Shown here one piece after another: positions 23,201-36,926 of a stretch of DNA of 64,000 bases. The notes under the pieces are model-generated. The model saw only the letters and a list, made by a program, of their open reading frames with translations. It did not search any database and was not told where the DNA came from. Source of the DNA: Malurus cyaneus samueli (Eukaryota > Chordata > Aves > Passeriformes > Maluridae); NCBI GenBank assembly GCA_009741485.1, contig CM019216.1, positions 56,727,804 to 56,791,803 on the forward strand, in the 5' to 3' direction. Made by a program: the position numbers and the translations under genes. Numbering within the stretch: position 1 is the stretch's first letter; the number at the start of each line of letters is the position of its first letter.

Positions 23201-26186
23201 GCAATGCTAAAGTCAAAGAAATTTGGAAGTATAGAATGGGGCCTGGAAAAGATAAAAATCATAAAAGTTACATTATGATAGGTTTTTACTGACTTTAAAG
23301 CCACCTCATGACAGTGTCAAGCACATACTAAAGTCATATCCTTAAGTTCAGCTTAATGTTGTATCTGTAGAATTTATCAGATGCTTAAAGGACTTCTTGA
23401 ACTTTTGTATCTCACAGAAACTTAACAAAACCCAAAAGATTGGCTAGTGTTTTTGTGCCATCCCCCCGCCCAAAAGTAAGAGCAATGGCCACTCAATGCC
23501 TCTAAATATTCAGCTTTATAAAGCAGTTCCCTATTTTCTGAAGCTCATTTTAAATGATGTGACATAATGAAACAGCAAAATTATGTCAGCATGGGTTTTT
23601 TCTACATTTTTTATGGTTGTTTCTACCCTTTTTGCAGACTGTTTAGAGCAGTTGTATCAAAAGTGGGGAAAGCAGCAGTCTCATGTGGAATACTTGCTGC
23701 TGGCTTCTTATTTCTTTCTTATTTTTCATTGAAATTCAAGCAAACAGAGCCTCCATTTGATAGGATACTTACCATACAAAATAATACTAAAATGATGGGG
23801 GGAAAATCCTTTGAACCTCAACAGAGAGGTGAGAACTTGACATTATTTTTGTCTTTGGTTTGAAAAAAGTCTCCTTAAAAAGAGAAAGGAACGTCAAAGG
23901 GAACTTCAGTTCAATAGGCTTTTTTTTTGCAGCATAAAAATTAAGTTTTCAAACTCTTTTTGTTCTCATCTGAGTAATACATTACATTTGTTTAAATAAC
24001 TAAATGTATAAATAATAAACATTTTGTAAATCTTCATCTGAAATAGTGATTTTGAAGGAAACTCTTTGAAGTGCAGATAATTCCCCCCATGGTCTCCTCC
24101 CCCTGAATCTTCTTCAGATCTTGCAGAACGCTTTGCTGATTCCCCAGAGGCACTTTTGGTCCATTGAAGATTCAAGTTAAAGTAAAGAAAGACGTTTAAA
24201 TCTTTTAACTGAGTTTTTGGGGTAGCACTAAATTAGAACTGTACATCTTTCAGTTTCCCAGACTTTTACTGCTCTGTTATTTAAGCTTCAAAGTTCAATT
24301 CACAGAAGAACTATTCATATTTCATGGCTCAACTGAGGATCTCTTTCCCTTATTTGGTTTTTAGTTCTCAGGCAAGTGGAAGAGACAGATGCTGTGAGCA
24401 GAGTGTGTGTGTATGTATTGTTTGTGAAAAACACCCCGAGGCAAGGTGCTCAAGCTGCCTGTAAGGTTAGTGGGCTCCTGCTTTGGAAAGCTCACCTGGA
24501 GACATATGAAAGGTTCGACCTTTTGGAAGGTCAATGGCTTTGAAACATTATGTATTTGGTATCTAAAAAGCTTTATGAAAATCTTCCCTTCACAGGGATA
24601 TAGTCCTAGAATTTATCCACAGAACAGAGTTGCATCATAAACATTTCAGTGTTTGCCAATGAGTGTGTTTCAGTCACAGTGGTGAAAAGTCAGTCTATGG
24701 ATTAAAAGTTAATTCTCCATTTTTATTTTTCCTAAATTTTCTGAAACTGTTGGCAGCGTGATGACATGGGACTGGGGCATGGAGGAAGAGGGAGGTTATG
24801 AGACGCAAACTCGTGTTACTCAGGGACTACGTGTCAATCATAAAGAGCTTGATTCTTCTGAGTAGGGCAGGTGCCTGCGTAAAACCCCAATTAAGTTAAT
24901 GGGATTTTCTACTGGTTGATGAACCTGCATTTGTGCATCAGTATCATAGGATCAGGATCTGACATTTGTCCTGGAAAAAAGAAGTCAAGCCACTATGTAA
25001 TGCTAACACTTTCTAGCCACTCTAAGCCTAATTTCATAAAACTAGTGGAAAATCACACTCTGGGCTGTTAAATCTCCTCAGCTACCCATGCCCAATGACC
25101 TGTGCTTTCTCACATTCATGCAAATACCAGCAAGATAAGCTTAATTATTTATTGGATTAGAAATAACTAAGAAGAGAAAGAAAGAAATTTTTATTTAAAA
25201 GTGTCAATTTAGGAATGCTTTTAAAAATAGTGTTTATAGGAAATAGCAAATGCATAGCATGTTAGCAATACTGATTAGTTTAAAACAGTGAGTATAATAA
25301 TCCATTATTTTAATTAGTTTTCCAAATTGCTGGCAAAAATAAGAGAGAGATGTTGTCTGTGAAGAGGTAAATGCTTCCTTGTAATTGTTTTGGATTTTGC
25401 TCTAACCTTTAATGAATTTATTCTTGCAATGACAAATACATTCTTTTTATTCCTGCACTTATGTTAGGGAAGTTCACATGAAAGAATGAAGCATCTGGGA
25501 GCTCAGCAGAGTTTTGTTTTGACAAATGACCTCATTGACCACGCTGACAAACACCAACTGTACTGATAAATGGCGGAGCCACAGATGTTCGTGTTTCACA
25601 CAGCTCTGACTCAAGCCTTCACTCCCTCCCAATCGCCTGTTGCTGCCCCTTTCCTGCAGCTCTGCTGGGCAGCTGGTTTTGTGTGAGCTCTTCAAACAAA
25701 ATGAGCCATGGGAGCTCACACTGCGTGTTTCAATGGCTTACACCTCCTTGGCTGATTTTGCCTGAATCAGATGGCCCAAGCGTTCATACCAGCTGCAGCA
25801 GCAGCAAAACAGCAATGACCCTTTCAGAACAGGCAGTTGACCATACACAGCCAGCCTTGGTGACCATGGGGTGTCATGAGAGAGAGATTCACTCCCACCT
25901 GTCCTCTTCTCTTCTCCTCAGTAACATTTAAATACCATTCACAGTGCCTGGTTCCTGAGGCAGATATTCTCAAAATTGGAGGCTGTGCAGCTCTTTTGCA
26001 AAGCAGTTATGGTTTGCTCCCTCCTCTTTATTTCCAGTGAGTGCATTCAATGTGAATACAACACCGCGTTAAATACTGTCCTAATGATTCCTAATGATTC
26101 TTTCAAGCATTTGCTAGTGGTTACCAGGGCTAGAGCCCCACTGAGAGCCTGGTGAAGCAGCAGGTTGCCTCATGCCTTCCCACAGG
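20207..26186. other. Intergenic AT-rich sequence
   Basis: No gene is recognised. The region includes a 21-base A run at 22133-22153 and a GC-richer island at 22660-22925 with a consensus splice donor on the minus strand. It also includes a 98-codon + frame at 23567-23863 with a hydrophobic stretch but no recognisable family, and a 10-bp duplication (CCTAATGATT) near 26079-26100. Two parts (20530-20790 and 25100-25340) are AT-rich with TAAT and octamer-like motifs but show nothing decisive. Confidence 0.55.
22133..22153 (+). repeat. A21 homopolymer
   Basis: Twenty-one consecutive A bases. No retrocopy is recognised upstream. Confidence 0.95.
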
Positions 26187-26194
26187 TTGTGTGT

Positions 26195-26244
<50 letters not shown>

Positions 26245-26262
26245 TTGTTTGTGTGTGTGTGA
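26187..26262 (+). repeat. (GT)n microsatellite
   Basis: This is a GT dinucleotide run of about 76 bp with a few interruptions (GTAT, GTTT). Open frames through it on both strands are artefacts of the repeat (VCV or THTHTH runs). Confidence 0.97.
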
Positions 26263-29200
26263 GTACAATGTGCAACCCACAGCCACGTGTCATCAGGAGG
26301 GTAGGCAGGAGACACAGGGATCCAGGTAGCAGAGAGGGCAGGAGCCTTGGGTGAGAGAAGTTTCTGTATCACCTGTAAAAGGAGAAAGATGAATAATGAA
26401 AGGGGCACTGGGCCAGTCAAGTAGAGAAGTGGATACACCAGTGAGAGTGCACCAGTATTTTGATCTGAGAAGGATGGATATTCCACTTCCTAGAAAATGT
26501 GACTTACAGTATGCCGCCACATCACATGCATTTATGGTGTACCATACAGCACCCACGCTTCCTCGTAATGCTGATCCTTTTGATCCAGCAAGCAGACTTA
26601 CCCAATGTCTGGGGTAAGGGACAAGGACAGAGCTTGTGGCACTGTGCAAGCTCCGTGTTCTTCATTATTGGTGCACCACTTGCTTTCCTGTTCTATGGCT
26701 GCAGGCATCAGATGCTTCACCCTTATCAACCACAGTGCATTCACACATGTCTTGCAGAATGTGAGAAAGGAGGCAAAACATGTGAAAGTGAGTGACAGAG
26801 GGCAGTCAATCCCCAAGGCTCCCTTTTTGTAAAAATATGGGCTTCATTTTGAAAGAGTCCATGAGCAAGGAACACTTTGCTCTGAAAATAAACAGATTCT
26901 CAAATTGCCTTGTTCTATGCAAAATGATAGTGTAACTGCCATTGGTCTTAATGCAAATTCACTGAAATCTTCACGAAGTTTCCCAATGGCTGCTTTGTGA
27001 TAAAGCAAATGGTACAGGGAAAAGTCTTCTGATAGTCATTTGTGCATTCATATAAGCACTAAATGAAAGCCAGCTATTCCATGGACTTTCCCAGTTTAAA
27101 TATAGTGTTGTAATTTTAGAGTTTGGATTTATTTTTTTTTAATGTCTTCTGAAAAATTATGTTTTCCTTCACTCATATGAAGGAAAATGTTGGTTTGGAT
27201 ATAAATGTTACCCTGCTGGTTTCAGACGCCTGTGAGTTTTGGTGGCTGGGGGAGAGAGGACTGCTGTCTGGGGGAAGGGATGTAGACTTACAGTACTGGA
27301 GAAAGGACAAAGCTAACATGGCTAGGGAGAAATGAATAGGGAAATAGTGTACATGAGAGAGAAATCTGTTTAATGTTGGTCCTCCTGGGTTTGTCCTGTG
27401 TTAAATCTCTGGAGAACTGACTTTCTTCTGTGCTGTTTAATGCAAGGTCAAGGATTACTGAAGCACTGTGTCTATCACTTTGCAGCAAATCCCCCATTCT
27501 CACCTCAGTTGCTCCTCTCTGATATATGTTCTACTCCAGCCTCCCACCCACCTTGTTTATCCAGCTCATGTTTTAGTGCCTGTAGGTGATTCCTGCCCTT
27601 CACAGATGGCATGGAGACAGTAAAATTTTTCATTTCCATTCCTGCTTATTCATGACTTTGTTCTGACAATGCTTCAGAACAAACAGTAATAGTACAATGC
27701 GTTACAAGTCCTAAAGCATGTCAGAAATTAAATCAATGCAAATAGTCTTTCTGTGGGAATAACTCTACTCACCTCAAAGCAATTTTCTGTCTTTTTTTGT
27801 AGTTATTGATATTTTTTCTTCCACTGTTACTTTGCCCTGTCATAGTATCTTGTATTCTTGTACTGTGCTTTGACCTAATTTAGGACAATATTCTGAAAGT
27901 CTGGATAGAGATATTTAGGTGCGGTACCAGAGAGCAGAGCTTATTCCTGAAACTATTTATTGCTGTGTGTTGTAGGATAACAACAAATAAAAATAAATCT
28001 TACTTTACTGCTTACAGACTATGTCAGTATTAAGGGTTTGAAATACTGCAATTACTCCAGTGCAGTGTGAATTTCCCTCATATTCCAGGATCAAGGGGTA
28101 AGGATCCATCTCTTGTTACTGGAAGTAAAATATTATGCTCCTAGTGGGTAGGTATAAATAGTAGATGACAAAACTTCCCTAACTGTTTCCCCACACTAAC
28201 TAGGACTGGACTGGACCTACACTAATGTGTTTCTTCAGTGGTCTTCTTCTGGTAGCAGAAAGACTCATTTTGGTTCACAAATCTTGATAATATGCAAGGA
28301 GATATTTGGAAACATAAGTGCCTTTCTAAGCATGTGTAGCCAATCATTACTCTGAAACTGATTTCACAGAGTTCCCGTGATGTGTGGTATCACAAACATT
28401 TCACTGAGACAGTCTCAGAGGAGAAAGAGAATTTCGCATTGACAAAAATTTGAGTAGCATTCTGTTTCCTTGGAATGGAAGAGCAATAAGTAAACAAGAA
28501 GATGAGTTCAGGGACAGCAAATAAACAACTCGTTTGAAAGGCTGGAGGGAGGATATAGTCCTTCTTTCTCATGTGGAGGAATAAGCTGAAAGCAGCCTGT
28601 AGACCTTTAGTGATCATCAAATGTGCAGACAGTAACCAGCAGGAAATTGGAATTTGCTGGTTAATATTACACAAACTTGCTACTTTCCATTTAAAGAAGC
28701 TCCAGAAAAGCTCTGATGGCAACCAGGATGTCTGTCCTAAGGCATTTAGCAAGATAGGGATACATCAGTTCCAAACAGTTCCTGATTCAGTACTCCCTGA
28801 GCATGAAGAAATGAAACAGTCTCTAAGAATTTGTGGCTCCTGTTGCTTCATTTACACGCTGCTCAGGTCTCAAACCTATTAACACAGCTCCAGGAAATCC
28901 TGAATTTCAAATGTCTGACTGCACTGAGCTTTGCACTTGACTAATCAAGTCAAACATTGTCTGCTAATCAGATTTACAGGTATGAACCTGTCAGCATGTA
29001 AGGATAGGCCACATAAACATGCAAAGAGATTCAGATAGCTGCCCGTCAGTATCTGAAATTGCAACCTGACCAGGAGAGCTGAGTATTGGATTCCTCAACT
29101 TCAAGCACACTGATAGAGGGATCGAGTGAATCTGTTATGTTTTTTCCACTTGTTCCACTGCTGTTTTTCAAATTCTGTTCCTTGGGGGGGGGGGGTGTGA

Positions 29201-29407
29201 AATCTTCAAGTAGTCCATATTCTTGGATAGTCTGTACTTCCAAGTAAAATGCCCAAAATCAGAGGCCAAAGGAGAAGGATGATGTTATGTGGGATCAAAA
29301 ATGGAGATTCTAGTAAGGAAGAGGCACTTTGGGATAAAATTCCCCTTGTACTGTTTACACACAGATATGCCACCTACACATATTCTGATAAATGTCCAGT
29401 ATAGTCT
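26263..29407. other. Intergenic sequence
   Basis: I see no gene or identifiable transposable element here, apart from the G12 run at 29184-29195. Open frames of up to 120 codons on both strands overlap one another and have no recognisable domain. Confidence 0.55.
29184..29195 (+). repeat. G12 homopolymer
   Basis: Twelve consecutive G bases, flanked by CTT and TGTG. Such runs are prone to sequencing length error and to allelic length variation. Confidence 0.95.
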
Positions 29408-29409
29408 AA

Positions 29410-29866
29410 TTTGTTCTTCAAGGACTTGGATGCAGGGACAGAGTGCCTCCCCAGCAAGTTCACTGGGAGGGGTGGCCAATACCCCAAAGTGTTCTGGGGC
29501 CATTCAGAAGTGTTTCAACAGCCTGGAGTGGAACCTTTAGAAATTCAACAAAGGCCAATGCAGGGTCCTGCCCCTGGGGAAGAATAACCCCAGGCACCAG
29601 CACAAGCTGGGGGCTGACCTGCAGGGGAGCAGCTCTCCAGAGAAGGAGCTGATGGACACCAAGCTGTCCATGTGGCTGAGCACCCCAGTGGTGTCCTGGG
29701 ATGCATTAGGAGAAGCACTGCCTGCAGGTCGAGGGAGGTGATCCTGTCCCTCTGCTCAGTCCTGCTGAGACCACATCTGGAGTGCTGTGTCCAGTTCTGG
29801 GCTCCTCAGTTCAGGAAAGAAAAGAAGTTCTGGAAAATGTTCAGTGGAGAGCTGTGAAGATGACTG
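29410..29866 (+). mobile_element. CR1 LINE fragment, end of reverse transcriptase ORF
   Basis: Sense-strand CR1 sequence follows the ORF2 order: GACTTGGATGCAGGGACAGA, AAATTCAACAAAGGCCAATG, CAGGGTCCTGCCCCTGGGGA, GCTGGGGGCTGACCTGCAGG and GGTCGAGGGAGGTGATCCTG. Near the end a frame reads [20 protein letters not shown] followed by VQFWAP, which matches the conserved CR1 [26 protein letters not shown] region. Small deletions and frameshifts break the coding sequence, including loss of much of the FADDT region near 29455. It is truncated at both ends, is inactive, and lacks the CR1 3'UTR. Confidence 0.92.
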
Positions 29867-31656
29867 GTAGTCACAAACAATATGTGATTGCAACAATGGT
29901 TTCTGTATGATTGCAAAGTTAGTGTAAAATTTTCAGAAGGAAATCAAGGCACATTTACCTTAAAATACTTACAAAGTCATCCATAAATGGTGTTTATCAC
30001 AGTATCCCAATTCAGATTCCAGAGCTATAGTTGCCTTTGGCCATACTGTACAATTAAACATACATTTTTTAATAACAGGACACTATTAAATGTCTTGTAT
30101 GTCATCTGGAGGACTATGGTGCGTCCCGCTCCATATGTCAATGCTTTGGGATGCTGAGTTAAGAGGAGTAGCAGACATGTAATTCAATCTGTAATACTCC
30201 TAAAAGTGCCTCCATCTGTAAACAAAATGATTAGATATCGTTCCAGGTAAGATGCATTTCTAGAATATGTTCCTGGGATTTGGTTAGATGGACAAACCTT
30301 ACAAATAAGATAGGAAAAAAGACACCTCCTCCACATTTACCAAAGCTGCAGAGCATTTAACTCTTCTATGGCTTTGTAAAATAGCATGGCCCATAGTCCA
30401 GCATGGTTTACTTTATTTTTTCGTTCACTATGAAGCTGCTTTTCCTGCAGTAAAAAGGAATTCTTTCTCTTAGAACTGATGGTAATATATAATTAGTGAA
30501 TTCTTCCAGCACAGGCTATCCGCAGTCCAGGAAGCCAAGTACATGTAGGGACAACTGCCCGCTAGCACAGAAATCACAGTGTAGAGATGAGTACGGGTCA
30601 AAATACATCCCTTTTGCACTCCCTCCAAGTCTAGTTTATTGATGGCAGATACTGCAGAGAATCCTTGCACACAATCTCAAGGAAGGTTATTCTCCTGCAA
30701 AGCTGCAAAACCTGAACATTACTATAGTTATTACTGTAACTATTACTCAGTTTAAACAGAGCCCATGCTTTGCTCTGTGACAACCTGTTATGTAGCTTTT
30801 TTATATACAGAACTTAGACTGCTGAGATCTGAGACATTTCAGTATCTCCTCCAGGCACATTATAGATTGCGAGTTTAATTGGGAAAGACTCACTATAAAG
30901 TTATCCCAAGAATTACTATTGCTTTTAATAACATTTCTGCCTTAGTAATTAACAAACTCAGAAATATTTTATGCATTGTTTGCTCTCAGTTCCAACAAAA
31001 AATATTGTATGTTTTCTAGGGACAAGAAAAAATACTCTATTTAAAGGTAATAATACAGTTTGGTGCCATGGTTAATATTTTTTGTTGTATATTATCTTAT
31101 AGACTTTCGTAAGTACAATTTTGTAGTGTTTGAGGTGCTTTGAGAAAACTGGAGGTTGAGATTTCTCATTTTTTATTTCTTCAAAGTATTGATGAAGGTT
31201 AGAATTAAGCAAACCTTATTTCTTTTCCATATGTTAGTCATACAGAATGCAAATTCACTTCTCTTTCCAGTTTCAGACATAATGGAGGAGACACCCATTT
31301 TTGTGGGTAATGCTGAGTTCTTATTTCAAAGCAAATATAGTCTTGTCTAATACAGAAAAGATGTGACTAATTTTGAATATTTGTGACAAATCACACCTTG
31401 TCTTCCAGATTGTGCATATCTATTAATTTAGAAATGTTACAGAAGTGGCAAGTAAGGACTTGCTTTGACCCATGATGGCCAAGGATTTCCCATTAAAATA
31501 TCTTAGCAATAGGACAAGGCTAATTTATGATCAATAATGACTATGAACACTGCCAAAATAATGTCTTTGGAGAGATGTAACTTGACTGTATTAATTGTAA
31601 TTGCAGCTGGCTAAAATTCTTTGAGGGCTAATTTTTTTACAATGCCTTTGTCTGTG

Positions 31657-31740
31657 GTTTTTTTTGTTGGTTGGTTGGCTGGTTGGTTGGTATTTTGTTT
31701 TGTTTTGTTCTTTGGCTGGTTGGTTAGGTTTTTTGTTTTA
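31657..31740 (+). repeat. Low-complexity T/G tract (TTGG)n and (TTTTG)n
   Basis: Runs of GTTGGTTGGTTGG and TTTTGTTTTGTTTTG occur together. The + frame through it encodes a meaningless Gly/Trp/Phe/Val pattern. Confidence 0.9.
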
Positions 31741-31842
31741 TTCTCACTAGAGAAGTTGTCTTATACTTTTTTTTTCCAGCAATGCATTCACATTTCTTTT
31801 TCTGAAAGGAGAATTTACTAGATACAAATTCCCCAGCAGCTA

Positions 31843-31900
31843 CAGTTTCCTCTTGAGGCTGTGAAACTGAAGGCACAGTCATTTCCAGAATGACTGTGCC
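31843..31900. repeat. Two adjacent inverted repeats, one with a perfect 12-bp stem
   Basis: The second hairpin has arms GGCACAGTCATT (31872-31883) and AATGACTGTGCC (31889-31900), which are exact reverse complements around a 5-nt loop TCCAG. The first has arms CAGTTTC (31843-31849) and GAAACTG (31863-31869), with a small inner CTC/GAG pairing. Whether these are transcribed or are a remnant of a small palindromic element is unknown. Confidence 0.85.
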
Positions 31901-34900
31901 AGTCTCAAGAAGTACTTTCTCCTTTTTTTGTCAGGGGATATAGAAAGAAGACACTTGAAATATATTGAAGGTGAATATAAAATCCAGAGTATCTGTTCCC
32001 TGAACTAATAAAATACACTGGACCACTATCCTTGCTTTACTAGTTTACTGTAAAGAGCTGAATCTATTCGTTTTAACTGGACAAACTGAAAATGCCAGCT
32101 AACTGAAATCCCATGTGACTTGGACCTTGTCTGGAATCATGTCATCACCTAGAATTCCTACACTGGATTTTTTTACAATTTTTTAAAGTTTTTTTTCAGT
32201 CTGTGGCTTTGGCATCAGATAGGCAGCTTTCTTTGTAAAAGTAACCTTTTTCATCTTACAATTACTGACAGAACATGGAGACAGAATCCCTACTTTACTA
32301 AAATATTTATCCCAGATTATTTGGCGTGGGGGTGGTTTAACCTCATCATCTGTAATGAAGTTTCACAGTTTCTTTGAACACAGCTTAATACTTCTGGATG
32401 TTATTGTGGTTATTGTTTGCTCTTTTGCTTTGCTTTTTTGTTTGCTTGTGTTTGATTGCTGTTTGATAGTTCAATTGAGGGCAAATAATCTTGTTGATTT
32501 AACTGAAGGGGTCAAGCAGAAGAGCAGGAGTACTTACAATTGTATTTTGAAATTTTTCTAACTACTGATAAATCTTATATCAGCACAAACTTACAATTCA
32601 GTTTGAGCAGTGTTATTTACTGAGAGTCTCCCCTGCAAGGATCTCTCATCACTTTACAAAAAGTAAGAGGTGAAGAGGCTTGAGAGGAGTAAAAACATTT
32701 CACGAACCCATAGTCTGGAGCATGTGATTGCAGTGGGAAGCATGGAGGCGCACATCACAGGTGGATGTCACAGTATCCTTGGTGGTGACCATCCCCCATG
32801 CTGGGCAGGTAACTCTGATTTAGGCTGTTCTTCATGTCTGCCACTCTGGCTCCCATGACATAAAGATGACAGTGACAGTGTGCTACCCCCACCTAACTAG
32901 CAGAGTAAGAAAGATGGAGAAAAATCACAACAGCGAGAGAAGTTAGGGAATAACTTCCAGATGAGAAGTAGCTACACTAACATGGATTCTGGGGAAGCAA
33001 TGTTTAATATTATTGACAATCCAAATCTGTGAACCTGGGAGATACCTGGGGAAGTGAACAAGGAATTACTACTTTTTTTCAACCCAAGAAATAGGTGCTG
33101 CTACTGGAACTAGGAAATGGCGGGTTGAAAGCAGCAAGAAGAAATGCTTTTAAAGGAAATGTTGTAATTTGGATTTCCTCATGTAGAAGTCAGAAGTTTA
33201 TATGAGTTCCAAAAGCAATTAGCTAGATTTCCATATGAGAAGTTTGTGATACAGCCTCTGGCTTTCAAAGTACCTGTGTTGTGATACTGTGCTCCAGGCA
33301 CCTGCTGTTAAGAGATAACATTGCATGCTAGACAGATTTCTGCTATGTTCTCTCAGTGCTGCACCTCTCAAGGTGCAATTGCAGCCCGCAGTTCAGATCC
33401 ATGATTGCAGCGTGATGGCAACTACAACCTGGCTGGGTTTGACATAGGCTGGGGAGCCCATCAGGGATCCTGCATTATATTTGGCAGCTGAAAGCTCTTA
33501 TCAGCAGGGGTTGCAGTTAAGCCTCTGAATTGCAGTGCGCCCCAGTGAGTTCAAGAGATGGGCTGAGGCAGACCTAGCCAAGGAGAGCAAGGCTGTCCTG
33601 CTCCGGTGCCAGAGGCTGCAGCCCCTGCAACAGGGGCAGCGTAACAACGGGCCTGGCTGCACCTCAGCCAGCTCCATTCACAGCTTGCCTCTGCAGCACA
33701 AACCTCCAGTAACAAAGCTGAGATGGGCTGAAGCACCTGTGTGCGTTGTGTTCTGTAGTAATCCATGGCAGAGAGATGAATCCAGACAACACTGGGAATA
33801 ACATCCCAGTTTGCTGCAGCTAGGTTTGTCAAGTTTCATCTGTCAGCTTTCTTAAATACCTGACCTTGGAAGAGTGCTTATCATAGAAGATTATTACTGA
33901 TGAAGAGTTTCTCTGTTGTTTCTGCTGTGGCTTAGGAAGTTTTCACTGCTCCATGAAGGAGTCTAAGTCTTCAGATTGTGCAGTGTCATTTTTGTTGTTT
34001 CTCATAGGATGCTGGCTTACCTTTAAGTAACATACTGCTTTGCTTCATACATTCCTATTCTCCACAGGGAAGAATTCTCCATAGTGAAAATACATTTTTT
34101 TTAAAACTGGGTGTCTATTTGAACTACACAGTGACGCACTTGTCCTTACAGATGAGCCATGACACCACACAATACCTGGGAGCGGGCTATTAATGACTAG
34201 ATTGTACTGTAAGCAGCAGGTGTGCTTTCACTTCTCTTGCACGTCACCAGTTTTCATCTGATTCTTGTGAGAGTCTGTAATGTAAAAATTCACTTGGTTG
34301 ATTTTTAACCTCATGAGCTGATATCTCATTTGGGAGATAAACAGTGCCCGTCTCACTAGAGAAGCTACTGCATATCTTTCTCTCCAGAATGATATCAGTT
34401 TGTTGTGAGACAGCTTTCTCAAGAGCCTGAAAGTTAATAAACCTTTTAAATACATTTTAGTAGCCGTATTACAGGCTCAACATCTGTGAGAAGACAGGTT
34501 ATTACGGGAAGACTTACCTGGCTGAGCACCAAAACATTGTTAGACATGTACAATGCAAACAAAGAATGCTTTCTGTATTTTTTTCTAAGAAAGATAGTAA
34601 TTGCTCAGCTGATTATATTTGTGATTTCTAAACTATTGTGCAGGTGGGTGTCAGGGTAGCTCTGGTCTTCTCTGCACAAATCCAAATATCCTTGTTTCCT
34701 GAATGGTCAGTGTTCCTGTTTCAGAACCCAAACCATCAGTTGAGAGCATCACCCTGGGCAACTCCTTCAATCCCATCTTCCTGTATCCCAAATGAGTATA
34801 ATAGTAACCTATTCACAGGATAATCAGTTGATCCATACAAATGTGTTATTACCTGCTCAGTATTTTTTTAATTGTAAAAGAGATGACATTAAATTTATGG

Positions 34901-35190
34901 TGCTCGGTGATAATTTGTGCAACTAATTAAATCTGTAGTGGGTTGTGCTGCTTTTATAAGTGCGTAATCAGTCACACAAATGCTACCTTCATTCATGAAG
35001 GCAAATGCTAAAATAAATAGCTTCTGATAATTTATGCTTTAAAATAATAAAAAGCCCAGAGAAGTTAAGTGTCAACCTAATGTTAACTTTGAATATAAAA
35101 CAGTTTGCTGAAACCAGGAAGCAATTAAAACATACTGTTTTATAGAGTCCTTTATAGCAAGATGGTTTTTATAGGTCTGTGTCTGCTGGG

Positions 35191-35230
35191 TTTTTTGTTT
35201 TTTTTTTTGTTTTTTTTTTTTTTTTTTGTT
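35191..35230 (+). repeat. T-rich homopolymer tract
   Basis: Nearly pure T with four G interruptions. Confidence 0.95.
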
Positions 35231-36611
35231 AGAGGGTGAGCCACAGTTCAGTTTTGCCCAGGAAATAACAAATGGGATTCAGAACACATCAAAAATGTAG
35301 CTGTTTCCAGAAGGTAAGGGTGTGGCAGGTTTTTCTTGTCGGGAGAAGGGAGTAAATAAATCCAGTATGCAAAGCTTGCCTCTACTAATTCTTTAGGGAA
35401 AGGTCTGATGTCCATTCAGGGTATCCCATGTACTCCAGTATACTTCTCATGGATACTGACTCATCCACATGTACTTCTCACAGAGAGGTTCTCCTGTCCT
35501 TGTCACCCAGTGCTTAAGAGATGTACCTTTCTTTACTACTAAAAACTTAAATAATTGGCAACTGTGCCTCTCAAGAGATACATAAGAATAATGATACATC
35601 TGATTATGCTAATAAATATGAAAATCACACAGAAGCAGCAGGCCAGACACAATTCCTTTTTATTTTTCCTCTTTAACGTGTGTCTCTTACCTACACAGGG
35701 AGCCAGTGTTTTCTATGACTTTTTACTTTGAGTGTATGCTTTACTTGATGGGATCCCTGCAGGTACAAAAGGGATTTGGAATCAAATCATACCTGGTATT
35801 GTACCTGGCTATGATAGTGTTGGAAAGTGTTAGAGGCTGCTGTCAAGTAAGCCTGTGATCTCCAGGCCATTGCAGCTGTAACTGGGGGTGGTAAACACCC
35901 CAAAATCTGGCTAAAGGGAAGGTTTGATTAAAGCCATTTATACAAAAGAAACAGCTGGAAAGATTAGGAGTTCCCTTCATTAGCAAAAGGCTTCATGTAA
36001 GGGAATGATTAAAAGTCTGAGTTCACCAGTTACAGGTGGAGATACAAGGTGCTTGTTTGGCTTTAATAGGGAGCAGAAGAAAGGAAAAGACCCTGGGGCA
36101 CAGAACAGACTGTGAAGGCAACCTTGGCAATTGTGTGAATATCACCTCGGTTTGTTGTGTGTTTGCAGACACAGGATTGCTGTGTTTTCAGTAACTCAGT
36201 AAAGCTGCATCAGAGAGCAGACCTGATTGCATCATTCCATTTTCCTTTTAACAAAAGTGCTTTTTAGTTTTCTTTCACTGCCAGCACTAACATGTCCCTT
36301 GGGCCAAAGAGCATATGCAAATGACAGAGCTTACTTATGAATTTTCAGACAATGAAAGAGAGTATCTGAATAATTTGTGTTATAATTAATTAGAAATATG
36401 TCTGCTGCTAGCAATTAGTCACTCCACACGAGATTTTTGGGGAACCCCTAATATTCTTCACACAAAGTATTATGGCTTTCAACACTTTCCATGCAATTAA
36501 AATTTACTGAGTACAGCAAGCATTGCTCATAGCTAAGATCCTTAGCAAAGAAAATATGGAAGGAAAAGTGTCTCATAAGTATAGACTTATGTAGTTCCCT
36601 CCTGGCACATT

Positions 36612-36634
36612 GGATCCACTGAAAAAGTGGATCC
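36612..36634. repeat. Perfect 9-bp inverted repeat
   Basis: The arms are GGATCCACT (36612-36620) and AGTGGATCC (36626-36634), with loop GAAAA. It is a short perfect hairpin in AT-rich intergenic sequence with no known partner feature. Confidence 0.85.
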
Positions 36635-36882
36635 TCTCTCAAAATCATTGCCGTGCCCTAGCTTTTCTATGGGACAGAGACACCTGTCCTAACACACAGC
36701 ATATCTTTTCCAAAGTAGTTGTCATCACCTATTTCCCTCCATGGAATGCTGATAACAGTCCTTACTAACAAAAAAGAGTCAGTGTCCCCATTTGCTCTTT
36801 GTTGACTTTTCTCTCAGGCACATAGTGTCAAAAGCTTCTGTTATTCCTCCTGGAGGTAGCCTTACTTTGTTCCCATTGTTTG

Positions 36883-36926
36883 CCAAAAAAACAAAAAAAA
36901 CAAAAAAAAAAAAAAACCCAAAACAA
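36883..36926 (+). repeat. A-rich tract
   Basis: A runs broken by single C bases, ending in ACCCAAAAC. It is simple repeat sequence. Confidence 0.95.

Noticed and set aside
23567..23860. 98-codon + frame with a hydrophobic segment
   Set aside because: No family is recognised and no splice or promoter context is visible. A length of 98 codons is within chance expectation for AT-rich DNA of this size.
25118..25125. ATGCAAAT octamers here, at 8033-8040 and at 36315-36322
   Set aside because: About this number is expected by chance on two strands of 64 kb AT-rich DNA, and no cluster was seen.
26130..26486. 118-codon minus-strand frame with a Thr-His run
   Set aside because: It reads through the GT microsatellite.
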